The notes beneath the pieces were generated by a model. It had not been told where the DNA came from, did not search any database, and worked only from the letters and a program-made list of their open reading frames with translations. Positions 50,201-60,929 of a stretch of DNA of 64,000 nucleotides are shown here, in pieces. Origin of the DNA: Alitta virens (lineage: Eukaryota > Annelida > Polychaeta > Phyllodocida > Nereididae); assembly GCA_932294295.1 (NCBI GenBank), contig OW028583.1:1887501-1951500 (forward strand), read 5' to 3'. Each line of letters opens with the position of its first letter. Position 1 is the stretch's first letter. The translations under genes were made by a program, and so were the position numbers.

Positions 50201-51362
50201 ATTTACCTGTGTTAATTACACTTGAGCTTGTTCACAGCATGTGACCAAGTGTGCCCAGGGTAAATTGGGTTTAATGCAGTTAGGACCCTACCATGCAGGC
50301 TAATTTGACATCCATTTGAGCATTTAGCATTACGCAAATTCAATTCACATTCATTAACATCTTTCTAAAGTCAACGGCCATCTTCGCGTAGCTACGCTAG
50401 GCGCCTTGCTAGATATGGGCTCGATTATGTGGTTCTTGCTTACCCAGTTTGATTGGTCCCACCGATCTGTGGAGGGTCAAATCAGCGCCGTTGTGAAATG
50501 TATCTATATTTAGCACAGCAACGTGGCCTGCAGTGACGGTTGAGAATTTTTTGCGTCACTTGCATTGGCTGACCTACTTAGTCATATGTGTATTTACCGC
50601 TGGAGGGCTATGGCGAAAAATACCATGCCATTGCCGTGAAATCTAACAAAAGCCGCATGGATTGTTTATTGAAAGTCTGAGGCCCCAACATTCTCTTCAC
50701 TTAATTGTTTCTCTGTCATGAGAGCCGTCAGGTCTAGTCTTTTCCTTGTTTATTTGTTTTAAACTCTAAAAATAGCGAACACAATAATGTTTCATGTATG
50801 CTTGAGGTTGCATTCTGCATGCCTGAATATGGTTATTAATTGAATTTTATACATGCAGGTTTTGATGATTTTTTATTTTTCCAGGCATCGCCACCAAATT
50901 GCTCACCAGCAGCGACTTTCCAAACCTCACAGTATTGACACACTGGCAGAGATTAACGCATACAGGCCGAAAACGCAGAACATATACAACACACCAGATG
51001 CAATTCTTAGCAAGCCTCATCCTCATTTGTCCATGATGCAATTCATGGAAAATGCACAAGGTGGAGCCACTGGTGGTGTGACTAGTGGCGACACCTATCA
51101 TAATGACAGTTATCATCCCAACCAGGATTCCTTGCAATTGGTCAATTTAGGCAGCCAATCGGATGCTCGACACATGTACGAATCAATCGGCAATGGCAAC
51201 GTAGTAGTTGAACCCCCTTTCCTTGTACCGGGAGTGCGTCCTCGGCCATTGTCCGGAGTTTATCACACCCACCCGAATGAAGTCCCCCGCACTTGGCCAA
51301 GCCACAATGCTGTGTACTATAACGACATGGGTGAAGAGACTCCTCTCTACCAGGAAATATGA
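44262..51362 (+). CDS. CUB + LDLa single-pass receptor, LDLRAD2-like
   Basis: Seven coding exons: 44262-44331, 44773-44924, 45760-45899, 47071-47261, 48222-48383, 48762-48873 and 50885-51362. All junctions are GT-AG and in phase; the total is 1305 nt (434 aa). Residues 1-24 include a hydrophobic stretch (LTCGILLIIVFID) fitting a signal sequence. Exons 2-4 resemble a CUB domain (CKVAFVASQPGRRLLLHWKF, then WLNVLDQGSDF, ending AFTIILTEF). Exon 5 is an LDL receptor class A module, residues 193-233, with six cysteines and the acidic SDEDPEVC calcium cage. Exon 6 is the membrane span (about 248-273). The single long last exon is the cytoplasmic tail, with Y421NDM (YxxM, PI3K-type) and the C-terminal Y431QEI (YxxphI sorting-type). 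One CUB and one LDLa before a span matches LDLRAD2 better than NETO proteins, which have two CUBs. The ligand is unknown. Confidence 0.9.
45935..46112 (-). mobile_element. tRNA-SINE 3' body, antisense copy
   Basis: The inverse complement of the SINE at 53845-54135: GGATGAGACATTAAATTGGC-like start lost, then ACTCAGTGTCTATGCTG, GGTAAATGTGTAACATGG, CTCTCACCTCATCAATC, the GATAGCGGCAAT block and the TATC tail (read in reverse). Intronic in the CUB/LDLa gene. Confidence 0.78.
46298..46638. mobile_element. Non-autonomous hAT element, 341 bp
   Basis: Ends CAGGGTTGGTAAAAATCATG and, inverted, CAGGGTTGGCAGATTTAAAT, with an exact 8-bp duplication GCTGTAAT (46290-46297 and 46639-46646). The CAGGGTTGGCA terminus is widespread in animal hAT elements. 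The interior is nearly all A/T with GATTT repeats. Intronic in the CUB/LDLa gene. Confidence 0.93.
47905..48180 (+). repeat. Dispersed repeat, copy 1 (CCACCAGGTGGCTAC)
   Basis: Begins about TATCCACCAGGTGGCTACAA and continues AGAATACTGCAATTCTATTG, GTGATTGGCTGAAG, TTTTTAGTGCA, GACACCTTATCATTCA and a GAGGAGAGAAAGG end. The same order occurs at 58385-58645. It lies just before exon 5 of the CUB/LDLa gene. No TIR or coding frame. Confidence 0.8.
48894..49198. mobile_element. TA-flanked TIR element, copy 1 (CAGTATAGCGGACC)
   Basis: Ends CAGTATAGCGGACCAAATTTATG and the inverse CATAAATTTGGGTCCGCTATACTG, both flanked by TA. The interior has a long C-run and TGACGTCATAGGCATGGCAA. Tc1/mariner-like MITE. 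Starts 20 bp after exon 6 of the CUB/LDLa gene. Confidence 0.85.
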
Positions 51363-51637
51363 TTTCTTCAAGTGTCAAGATCTCCCAATCTCTTCAATTT
51401 ATTTGTACACGCCAAAAACTGATTGTTATGTGACTTGTAAGTCACGCTCGTGGGATCGAATGTGCTGTGGAATTAATTATCATCAATGTCTGATGTTAGT
51501 CAAGTACCTTCACTCTATGAGTTATTTAATTCGCTACTGAATGGGCTTTTGCTGAATCAAAGTGAATGTCAGACAATTGTTCATAATTCAGTTTCCAAAG
51601 AAATTATTATGTGAACCATTGTTGAACTATTCAATGC

Positions 51638-51643
51638 AATAAA
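51638..51643 (+). promoter_or_regulatory. Poly(A) signal of the CUB/LDLa gene
   Basis: AATAAA in GCAATAAAGTG, about 275 bases after the TGA stop at 51360-51362. Confidence 0.6.
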
Positions 51644-51805
51644 GTGCATATAGGCTATTGGTTTTTAAGGTATTCCAAATACAATATTTGAAATTTTGGA
51701 AGCCCACAAAATTATTCTGTTATTGTAGCAAAAAATCTATAAATACACTAGCCTCAATGAGGTTGAAATTTTTACAGATCCGTTGTGAAAGTGATGGGTT
51801 TAGTA

Positions 51806-52125
51806 CAGTATAATGGACCCAAATTTATGACCATATTTGGTGTCCATAAGGTATAAAATATATCATTATTTTGGCCAACACTCACCAAGTTTTGAAGCTC
51901 TTTTGCAACAAGGATAACATTTCTGAAGGGTAGTGGGAGTTTGGGGATGGCAAGTCCCCCCCCCCCCCCCCGAGAAAAAGGAAAAATAAACATCATTCTT
52001 GCTGTGAAGTATGAAGTCTGCCACTTTGTTTGCGACGTCATTCATTGAAATCAGGCATTTGTCATAATAAGTATAGCAACGATGCTCTCGCTAAATATGG
52101 TCATACATTTGGGTCCGCCATACTG
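51806..52125. mobile_element. TA-flanked TIR element, copy 2
   Basis: Starts CAGTATAATGGACCCAAATT and ends TTTGGGTCCGCCATACTGG. The interior matches the copy at 48894: ATATCATTATTTTGGCCAA, a C-run, a GACGTCATTCATTGAAATCAGGCAT block and GCAACGATGCTC. Confidence 0.85.
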
Positions 52126-52685
52126 GACTTTTTCCAAAGTGAATTTTTTAGACTTGACTAGTGAGATGGCTGAAGAATGTCGAGAAAGGAAGATGAAGAA
52201 TATTAATAGTATGTCAAAATTTCATGTATGCTTGCGAATGATGATTCAATTGCTCGCGTCAATTAAGTCAGCCAAAAATAAGTATTAACGTAAAAGTTAG
52301 CCAAAAATGGATATTAACGTAAGAATCTCGTTAATACTTCAATGTCTAACTTCGATAAATTGTGGTGAGCAGTATTGAAAAGGAGTTAGCATGAAATGCA
52401 AGTCTTTGAAGAGAAATAGAGATGAGTTAATAAGCCTGCTGTTGGGTAGATCAATAAATTTAGTACCAGATGTCGAACGGTGTAATCATTTTGTGAAGTT
52501 AAGCTTAATTGTACGTACCATATCATGAAGTTGATATAAGTTGTACCAGAGCACCATGACAGATATTTGCTTTGTCTTATTTTGTGCAAAATCTGTTTCA
52601 TTTCTATTTTGTACTTTGCATTTTTACAGGGCAAGTCGATAACATGTGGTTTGGCGCGTGTCGGTCTGAAACAAGAAATGACATC

Positions 52686-52772
52686 GCAAAAGCCGTAACC
52701 CTCGATAGTGGCAAGAGCTTGCCTTAGAGGGCTGCACTTACCATATCTATCTATCCATCTAATTGTGCCGGA
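52686..52772 (+). mobile_element. tRNA-SINE 3' tail fragment
   Basis: CTCGATAGTGGCAAGAGCTT and GCCTTAGAGGGCTGCA, then a TATCTATCTATCCATC tail, match the end of the SINE at 53845. The head is missing. Confidence 0.7.
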
Positions 52773-52895
52773 TGACCTCATATATTAGACCTTTTGGTGC
52801 CGGCATTAAATTGTATGTTGACAGTCATGCATGCGCCAAACCACATCTGACTCCTATTCCCTAAAACGCAGCAATATTCTGTAGCAATTAATGGG

Positions 52896-53510
52896 GAGAA
52901 AAAGTACCACCAGAGGTCACTGAGACCATAGGGGATAAGTATTGTTTGATGACGTCATCTATTCTGTGGCGTCATCCATGTAACAATTATTATTATTACA
53001 AATATGCCATGCCGTCAAATAGGTGGTTGTTAACATTTTGCTGGGTGTCGATCTGCGTTGTCAGACCAGTTAGCTGGTCTGTTATGCTCATTGTTGACCA
53101 GTTATTTATAGCAAGCAGCTTGTGACATCAATGACATTGTAAAGCAGTTGTGACGTCATCTCATGCTCTTGTTATTAGTTGACGTCATAACATTGAGGGC
53201 ATTGTTTACACAACAAAAGCTTTTAAAAGGTGCACATGCCTGTTAGTTTTTCGTTTTGTTGTTATTATAAATCAGGAATGATATTGACAACATGGCAGAT
53301 TGGTAATGATAATAACGTGTTTTATTTCCGGCCACGTGGTTTTTTGACAGCTCTCGAGCCTGGTTGTTGGGCTGACAACCAGTCTCTTGGGCTGTCAAAA
53401 AGCCATGTCGCCCTCATAAAACACCTTATTGTTATAATGACGTCATCATACTGTCTTTTTAGCTGCTATGGTCGTAGTGCCACCTGTAGGCTCTGTTACT
53501 TTTTCTCCCT
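52896..53510. mobile_element. TGACGTCA-rich element with GTGCCACC ends
   Basis: Left AAAAGTACCACCAGAGGTCA and right GGTCGTAGTGCCACCTGTAG with GCTCTGTTACTTTTT are imperfectly inverted. The interior has at least four TGACGTCA sites (about 52950, 53153, 53180 and 53440). Open frames across it have no motif. Related ends occur at 29400 and 61650. Confidence 0.65.
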
Positions 53511-53844
53511 CCATTGAATCTTTTCACTATGCCTCTTGCAAACTATCTCAAGATTCTCAAATGATACAATGGTCATGATGGTAGCACGTCAGACATACCG
53601 GGATATCAATATATACATTATTATCAATAATAGCAAAGTGCCACGTCGTATTTTATACACCAGTATTGGTATTTCAACCTATGTTTATTCATGTCTTGGG
53701 ATGTTGTTCTACGACATTGTAAAATGTATGGCCTGTCTTGAAAATTTTTGTGGCGGGTAACGCGTCAAGTTTCTAACTGCTTCGTATTCTTTGAATGTAG
53801 CGACAGGCAACCAAATGTCAGATATTTAACAGCTCATATCTTTT

Positions 53845-54137
53845 AGCAGCTGGGTGGTCTAATGGCAAGATGCTCGCCAGCTCCTCTGAAGGTCCTGGGT
53901 TCAATCCCAGGCCCGGGCACCCTTCATAAGCCACATCCCAGCTGGATGTCGTTTAGGATGAGACATTAAATTGGCGGTCCCTTGTACTCAGTGTCTATGC
54001 TGAGGCAAGTAAACGCTCCCACCCATTGGGTAAATGTGTAACATGGATGGACTCTTCCTCTCTCTCACCTCATCAATCAACACTTGATAGCGGCAAATAC
54101 TTGCCTCAGAGGGCTGCATATCTATCTATCTATTAGC
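53845..54137 (+). mobile_element. tRNA-derived SINE, near full length
   Basis: The head GCTGGGTGGTCTAATGGCAA (A box) and GGTCCTGGGTTCAATCCC (B box) lie at tRNA-like spacing. The body follows (GGATGAGACATTAAATTGGC, GTACTCAGTGTCTATGCTGA, GGCAAGTAAACGC), then CATCAATCAACACTTGATAG and a TATCTATCTATCTATT tail. Pol III promoter and tail structure are typical of tRNA-SINEs. Partial copies occur at 45935, 52686 and 63535. Confidence 0.9.
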
Positions 54138-54139
54138 GT

Positions 54140-55950
54140 CTGTTTTTGACAATGACTATAAAGGATCTTTCCACCTGGTGGGGCCAATATTTTCTTCAAA
54201 TGGTGGCATTTTTTTGTCCGTAGAAGCATTATATATGGAATTTATTTGTTACTCTGCTTGTTGCTTAGATAAATATTTATTATAATTGCCAGTTGTTTAA
54301 TTTCATTGACCTTTTTTTTTCTTTAATTTGGAGAAATCGTATTAATTTCCCCCTGTAATTTTTGTTGAAATTTTGGTTTATTTCTCCCGTCTCTTTGGCT
54401 CTTAAATAAGGACAAGGCAGCCTCCTTTTGATAAATATTTAGAAAACATGGAAAAAGTTCTAAAACGATAGATTTTCCCACTTTCTTAAATATATTTCCT
54501 TGGCTGCGTTACCTACCATAAAATATGTTCAAGTCTAGCCTTTGTTGAATCTGTACAGTATTGCCGAATGAATGATGTAAATTTGTCAACTGATTTAATG
54601 CGTTGATGTTTGGTGACCAAAAAATTTGGGTGTCATGTAAAACAACTGTTGTATCTGCATAAGAATGTTGTCGAGGATGTATTGAATGATTGTAAAATGA
54701 TGAAGTTATGTTATTTAATAATTCAATTACTTTGATGATTTTAAAACTTTATTGGTTAATGGTTATGCTAACAAACATTGATTTGTATGTCTATGAAAAT
54801 GTGCTGTTGAAGTACTAACTCATTGACGCTTACAGTTAGTTTCATTAAAAACGGCCTGTCAAATTGAGCCTGGCCAAAGCTGTCATAGCTGGCTACTCAA
54901 AACTGGATCTAAAAGTACATATTTATGATATATTCGATTAATTTCTTACATTTGTCAGTGTTTACTCTGGTAATAAATGTAAGCCAACTATTAGCTATAG
55001 AAGTGGACAGAAGCAGCTGGCTTCAGCATGTTTAGACCATAGACCACAGTCAGGTATAGGCCGCAACACCCGTCTAGAGTCCACCATTTTTTATGAAACT
55101 AACTGTAGTAGGTCTGCACTTTAAAATCTTTAGTTCCGAATATAAACTATGGTCATTTAGTTGTATCAATGACACTTATTTTGTTTGGATTATCAAGTTA
55201 ACTTTTGAATTTTTCTGGCATTTTTTTGTTGGTCATAAAAATTTTCTGTGATTTTGTGGAAAGATATCTTTAATATTAGGTTGAGTTTCTGCACCACCGC
55301 TATTTTTTAACCTGTTCATATCACAATTTAAATGAAAAACAACATATTGTATCGATTTAGTAATAAATTTCTCGTCTTTGTCAAAGATTAACTGTCAACT
55401 GCTGTGTATACTAATTAAAGGGTTTATAAAGTTATCGTTCCAAAATATATCAGCCATGTTAAGATAATATATTATACAATGAATTTACAAAAATCAAATA
55501 GTCCGTATATATAGCTATATATATTTATCATATTCCTTGTCATGTTGAAATCATATTTTATAAAAGTTGCAAATATTCAAAGTTTAACATTTCTCACGAT
55601 TAAATAACTTCTAGTAGAATATGTAACTATGGTTATTACTGATATATATTTAATTCAAATATGTAACAACAGCAACCTCTGCTGGATTTTGTGCATTTGA
55701 TGGTTATTAATATTATGTACAGTTCGATTAGTGTCTTTTAGTGATATCGCAAACAATGTATTATTTTTATTAATGTATTGCTTTGCTTACCGTTATTGTG
55801 AATATTGGAGCATAATGCTTTGTTTATCTTATTGTTTTCAATGAGATTATGTCAGTATACATGTTCATTTGTAAGACTTTAATGCTTACATGATTAAATC
55901 AATCAAATATAATCAGTTGTTATTTGTGTCAAATTGTCTCAGTTATTGTA
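54140..55950. other. Intergenic AT-rich, nothing recognised
   Basis: No long frame, TIR, tandem array or tRNA-like structure was noticed. The sequence is strongly AT-rich and has stops in all frames. Confidence 0.5.
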
Positions 55951-55963
55951 CTGTATTTGCAGC

Positions 55964-56178
55964 GTGTCAATCACGTATACTCTCAATGCCATTTGTTTGA
56001 AGCGCAGTCAGCCATGGGAGGACTCGGGTGTTACGAACCGACGCATGAACTGAGCGATTACTCGATTTATGGCCCAGCTTACATGCACTCGGTTGAAACG
56101 TTATCCAGTCACATGATGAAGTGGACCGGGACGGCTCAGCCAATTTTGAATGGGCTGCTTTTGGCTTGGTCTAACTGA
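55964..56178 (+). CDS. Possible orphan terminal coding exon
   Basis: A good acceptor (TGTATTTGCAG) is followed by 71 open codons to a TGA. Base composition is less AT-rich and more CpG-containing than the surroundings. The frame reads RVNHVYSQCHLFEAQSAMGG and later YSIYGPAYMHSVETL. No domain is recognised. Joining it to the CUB/LDLa span exon (phase 2) gives a different, shorter frame ending at an early TGA, so it is not an obvious alternative tail. It may be the last exon of an unseen gene or an exon-like chance frame. Confidence 0.3.
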
Positions 56179-56189
56179 AGTAATAGCTT

Positions 56190-57680
56190 GATCACATAGA
56201 CCAGTCTAAAACGAGCGCCAAAGAAATCTCCCTTTTATGACGAGCTGCCAGAGTTAGATGTAATGATGAGATGATAAGGCTTGGAGTCCAACCCATGTAT
56301 GGATGGGCCATGGGTTCTTATTTGCTTTAAGACCGACGATGCACCACCTGTGTATATATCCTCATACCAGAGAATTATATAATTCCATGCTCATACAAAT
56401 GAGTTTATATCATTTATTAATTCAGATGTTATTTAATTATTTAATCTGTTAGATGGTCGCAGGATCCCTTTACGTGACATGCTGTTGTCCTAGTCAAAGT
56501 GAAATTAATATATACTCTTGAGTCAGAGCAGGTCAGAGTTTATACAATATTGAATAATTAAAGAGTAATTAATTAAGATCGGGTGAATAATTTTATCGCT
56601 AGGGGGCTTTGCTGTATGCGCCACCTGGCGGATTCCGCCTTGACGACCGGAATGATCCAAACTGGTGAGATAACTAAGCTTTTAAATGAAACTCCGTTAT
56701 TAATGGAAACGTCAAAATATTGATAGTAAATAATGCACGATTGAACTGTATTAAGACAGAACCCTGTACATTATTTTGTATGTTGCGAATTCCAAGGAAT
56801 ATGAGTCTCATAATTGAGTCATATTCAATGGCGCATTGAATGAGCGATAATGGATAAATTAAATAGCTGTAATGTACTTAAATTATTTAGGAGTAATGCA
56901 ACTTATCTCTAAAGCAATATACTTTACTTTTATATAATGTGTTTATCACATTTTCCCCCCACATTGTTTGCCACATACCTAGCTAAACCTGCAACACCTT
57001 CTGACATTGTAAGTGAATCAATTAATGATTGTCATGCATTTAGCTGTAGAGAAAGTACTTGAACCATGTAGACACTCTTGCTAATTAGGTCATGTGAAGT
57101 CCGAATTGAAATAATTACCTGAACTTGCATTGGTCCTGTAGTCTGCAGAAAAAATTAACACACGTACATAGCTTCCACGGTTTTAAATTATATGTGAAAA
57201 AGAAGACAGTTGAGGCCTATATGGAAGAATGCAATATACCAAATTGTTACTCATGCAAATTTAATAGGCCTACAAGTCAAAATTGCTTGTCATAATCTTC
57301 TACATTTACGCTAATTTCCTTTTATTACATTACATTTGTAACTATACTATTCCCTAAAGCGGCATGTCATTAAGCCTTTGGGAAGAGTAGCTTTATTCAA
57401 TAAACAATAATAAACATCACAGGCCTGTCGAAACATGAGCTAGTCCCAACTCCCTGGTGACTGCGAGGGGCTAAGCGGGTGAAATGGAACTCTTTGTTCC
57501 TCACCCATATGGCATGCAGATGTACAACTTGCGGCTGTTGTTTGTTGCTGAAATAGTGCATCAATTCCAAGTGTTATACTGATAATTTTTCTAGGTGCTT
57601 ATTTCAATGATATACAGCATTTAAAGTAACCCTTGTCTCTTTGGATCAATGTAATGCGTTACTTATGATATCTTGATATA
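56190..57680. other. Intergenic, nothing firm
   Basis: Contains a short block AGCTGCCAGAG-TAGATGTAATGATGAGATGATAAGG near 56245, also found in the duplicated LINE blocks (25265 and 42290), and otherwise unremarkable AT-rich DNA. Confidence 0.4.
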
Positions 57681-57858
57681 TTTATTTCAGTGCCCTTCTA
57701 AACTACTGAACGAGATCTTCAAAATGCTGCTGCATAGAACAAGCACCCGACAGAGGAACTATTTGCTAAACCTAAGATGAAGGACAACCAACCATGAAAC
57801 GATGACACAGTTCATCTGGCAGTAGTATTTGGTGCTTGATTTGTACATACCTGTGATA

Positions 57859-60137
57859 ATGGAGGCCGACCTTTCCTTACCAGCCAGTCGCCCTACCAGG
57901 TGCCATGCCTGTGATCAGCTGTTTGCTTCGGAGAATGACAGAAGGAATCACATAAATGATGGGTCGTGTCCGGGACCCGCGCCAAAGTATGACTGTCCTC
58001 ATTGTCACAAAAGTAAGCACTTTCATTGCATTAGTGAAAATAACCACTTAATTTGACACTACTGAGTGATTTTGGAAACGTGTATTTCTTTGTCGCAAAC
58101 CAGTACAATGACGTATGTTCATGAGTGAATCCAATACACCAGGGTTGATAGCAAGGCTTGTGCAATAGTTGGCTGGGACCTGCCTAAGCGTAAACGCGAA
58201 TTTTCTGATTAGCTGTGCCATTTTTAGACTGGGAAACACGTTCCGGTCTATGCATTTTCATTGTTAAAGGCAGAGATGCGCACACACGCTACATGGAGGA
58301 ATCCCTCCCAGCTAATGGCAGCCCCTACCTGTGTACTGCGTCAGCTAGTCGCAGCGGGCCAGCGAAGTGCAATAGTAGATTTTCGTGGAAGTTTCTTGAT
58401 ATTTCCACCAGGTGGCTACGACAGAATACTGCAATTCTATTGGCTGGTAAAGATCCTGTCCTTGATTGTGATTGCCTGAAGCAAAGTGCATCCAGCAGTA
58501 TTTTTAGTGCATATTTGACATCTTATCATTCAATTGATTTTCTCTTATTTTCTGAGAAAATTATTCAGTTATGATACTATTTCTGAAAGGCAAAACGAGT
58601 AATAAGAAGAGAAGAAAGACTTATGTCATTCTGTTTTGCGCAAGTGATAATTGGAGGGAAATTATTGGAGGAAAATTACATTTAAAATACAGTATTTATG
58701 TAAATGCCTGAAAATGACCATATCAAACTTCGCAGTTTGGACCATGTAAATGAAAAATGTCAAGCCCCTGTCTCTGCTCGGGACCCTGGAATCTTCAGGG
58801 TCCCTGGTAACTGAAGTGACCTACATTCACGTTATTGCTACGCACGTACAACGTATTGCTGACCGGAGAAATTAGTTCAACGTTCACCATCCTAGATTGC
58901 TTTGCAAAGAGCTTATAATACCCTAATTGCAGTCGTTTTGTATTCTTCGTATAATATTGAGCAAGTTTGAATCGATGACCATCGGTCAAAAGTGGCTAGG
59001 TTAGTTGTGCAAAAATTTTGGTGAGTTGCTCAAATGAGAATCTGTTGACCCTCGCTGTGCCCGGCAATTTAAATTAACTATAGATGGCGCAAGGGTCGAC
59101 TTGTAGACAGGTCAAGCCTTGTACAATTACTGCATGATTTAGCCCGCTTAGATTTATTTTGGTTAACTACCAACTTATGGTTCAGCAAGAATATCGTTCC
59201 CGAGATGTGTTTGGATCAGATCATTTTCCTTGTTAACTCATAAGATTTTTGTATTCTTCTCACGGCAGGTTTTTTCAAGAAGGTTGTCCTAAAGAACCAC
59301 ATCATGACCCACACTGGTGAAAGGCCTTATAATTGCACGGTGTGCGGCCAGAAATTTCGACGAAGTCACCACCGAAAACGGCACATGGAAGGGGTGCATA
59401 ATGTTTCTCCTAAATCGACAAAACGCGCAAAAGTAGCGACCAGCAAATCGCCTGAATTGGAGCGTTATTCGACAGGAAAAGTTGGGCAGAAGTCGGCAAA
59501 GAAAAAGAAGACTGAAAATGATTATAATCACCGCAAGACTATTACAGCATCTAGTCAATACAGTGACGTTGAAGATTGTGCAGTTTCTTCTAAATCCAGT
59601 AGTCTGCAGAACGGTACAAATAGTCATACTAACGCCAAAAATCTAAGCTTACATGAGAAACAACACTACTGCAATAACAATAATGCACTGCCTGGGGTGG
59701 CGTCGAAACCTCTGGTCGGTAACCTCAACGATAACTTAGGTGGTTATATAACGGTACCTCCACAATTCAGCTCGGGTAAACAGACATCCACCCTGAACAT
59801 TCCCCTTCAAAACGTCACTCAGATGTTCACGTTCCAAGGACAATTGGGAGACATCTTTCCGCTGATGTCGGCCATGATAAATTCAAACGATGTGCAAACC
59901 TTGTCAGTGCCAAACTTGACCGCACCGACGTTAGGTCAAGTCGCGGACCCTAATTCTTTGATAGAGACCTCGATATCATTCCCAGAAATTACTAGCGCTT
60001 GGTCGAATATGATGGAGGAAGACCAAAATCCCCACAAATGCTTTCTGTGTAGTTTAAAGTTTTCCAGTCAGTGCGATCTCGAGTCACATTTACGAGAACA
60101 CGTCAAAATGGAAGAGATTCCAAATGGGGAAAGTTGA
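57859..60137 (+). CDS. C2H2 zinc-finger protein, four fingers
   Basis: Two coding exons, 57859-58012 and 59269-60137, joined GT-AG in phase: 1023 nt, 340 aa. The ATG is the first after an in-frame TAG at 57822, and a likely 5'UTR exon begins at an acceptor near 57691. Finger 1 is C15, C18, H31, C37 (C2HC type). Finger 2 (C46, C49, H62, H66) is split by the intron and joined by a TGERP linker to finger 3 (C74, C77, H90, H95). Basic stretches (KSTKRAK, KSAKKKK) could be nuclear localisation signals. A long Ser/Asn-rich middle leads to finger 4 near the C-terminus (C309, C312, H325, H329). This layout suggests a nuclear DNA-binding regulator; the orthology group is not identified. AATAAA occurs at 60916. 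Confidence 0.9.
58385..58645 (+). repeat. Dispersed repeat, copy 2 (CCACCAGGTGGCTAC)
   Basis: Collinear with 47905-48180 in the same orientation, including CAGAATACTGCAATTCTATT and AGTGCATCCAGCAGTATTTT. Lies in the intron of the zinc-finger gene. Confidence 0.8.
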
Positions 60138-60720
60138 AGCTAGTCTTTCAGTAGTTCTCAAATTATAAAAAAATGCTTATATGACATAAGAATAGCTCTG
60201 TGAAGTTGGTATATATACGCCTATATATTATTGGTTAACTTTGTCAGAGCATGAGAGTATTTCAAAAGCTAAATATTTAGAAGAAACAGCAGTTTGAACA
60301 CATGTTTAGTCCGTATTACTTGAACTTCAGATTTGTGGTTAGTAACATGTCATAAACGTGATAATACCATGGCTAATTAGGAGCTGCATAAAAAGTACCA
60401 TATTTTCTTGCTTAGAAACTGGGTGTGAAGTATGTGGCCTTGAATATATGCATACAGTGTTAATTTACCGTCTGTCCGTCCAGTCATTGACACTGATTTT
60501 CTTCGGTTTTTCGGAAACTACAAGGCGTAGATTGACAAATGACGGCTCATTTTATTGCCTACCTTCTCCGGTAACATAGCGTCATTGAGGTCAGATTATT
60601 CGTTGCCTGTATTCTGACCAGTTCTGGTAGAGAAATGCGTTGTTTTGGCGAAAGTATTTTATAAAGCAACCGAAATGAGACAATCAGAAACACGTCACTA
60701 ATGATCTAGTGCGATGATAA

Positions 60721-60800
60721 ATAATAATAATAAAATAATAAATTTGTGTAGCGCCTGTTTCAGAAGTACTCTGCGCACAGGCGCATGAATTATTGTACGC
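60721..60800. repeat. Dispersed repeat fragment (GTGTAGCGCCTG)
   Basis: An ATA-rich run followed by TTTGTGTAGCGCCTGTTTCA and TCTGCGCACAGGCGCATGAA, an imperfect hairpin around the AGCGCCTG/CAGGCGC pair. Resembles common interspersed repeat tails; no more can be said. Confidence 0.4.
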
Positions 60801-60929
60801 TGCAATGATGACGTCATAGAAGTCCCTGCGCCAGTCAGCGGATAATGGAGAGGCACTTTAAATTTCAACCCAATCACCCAGTTTCAATGATATGCCAGAC
60901 AGATTATAAATCTTGAATAAAGAGTTGAT

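Noticed and set aside
50847..51378. Minus-strand frames of 96 and 78 codons
   Set aside because: Antisense shadows of the last exon of the CUB/LDLa gene.
53845..53920. Functional tRNA gene
   Set aside because: A and B boxes are present, but acceptor pairing is poor and a SINE body with TATC tail follows.
59289..59627. Minus-strand 112-codon frame
   Set aside because: Antisense shadow of the zinc-finger exon.
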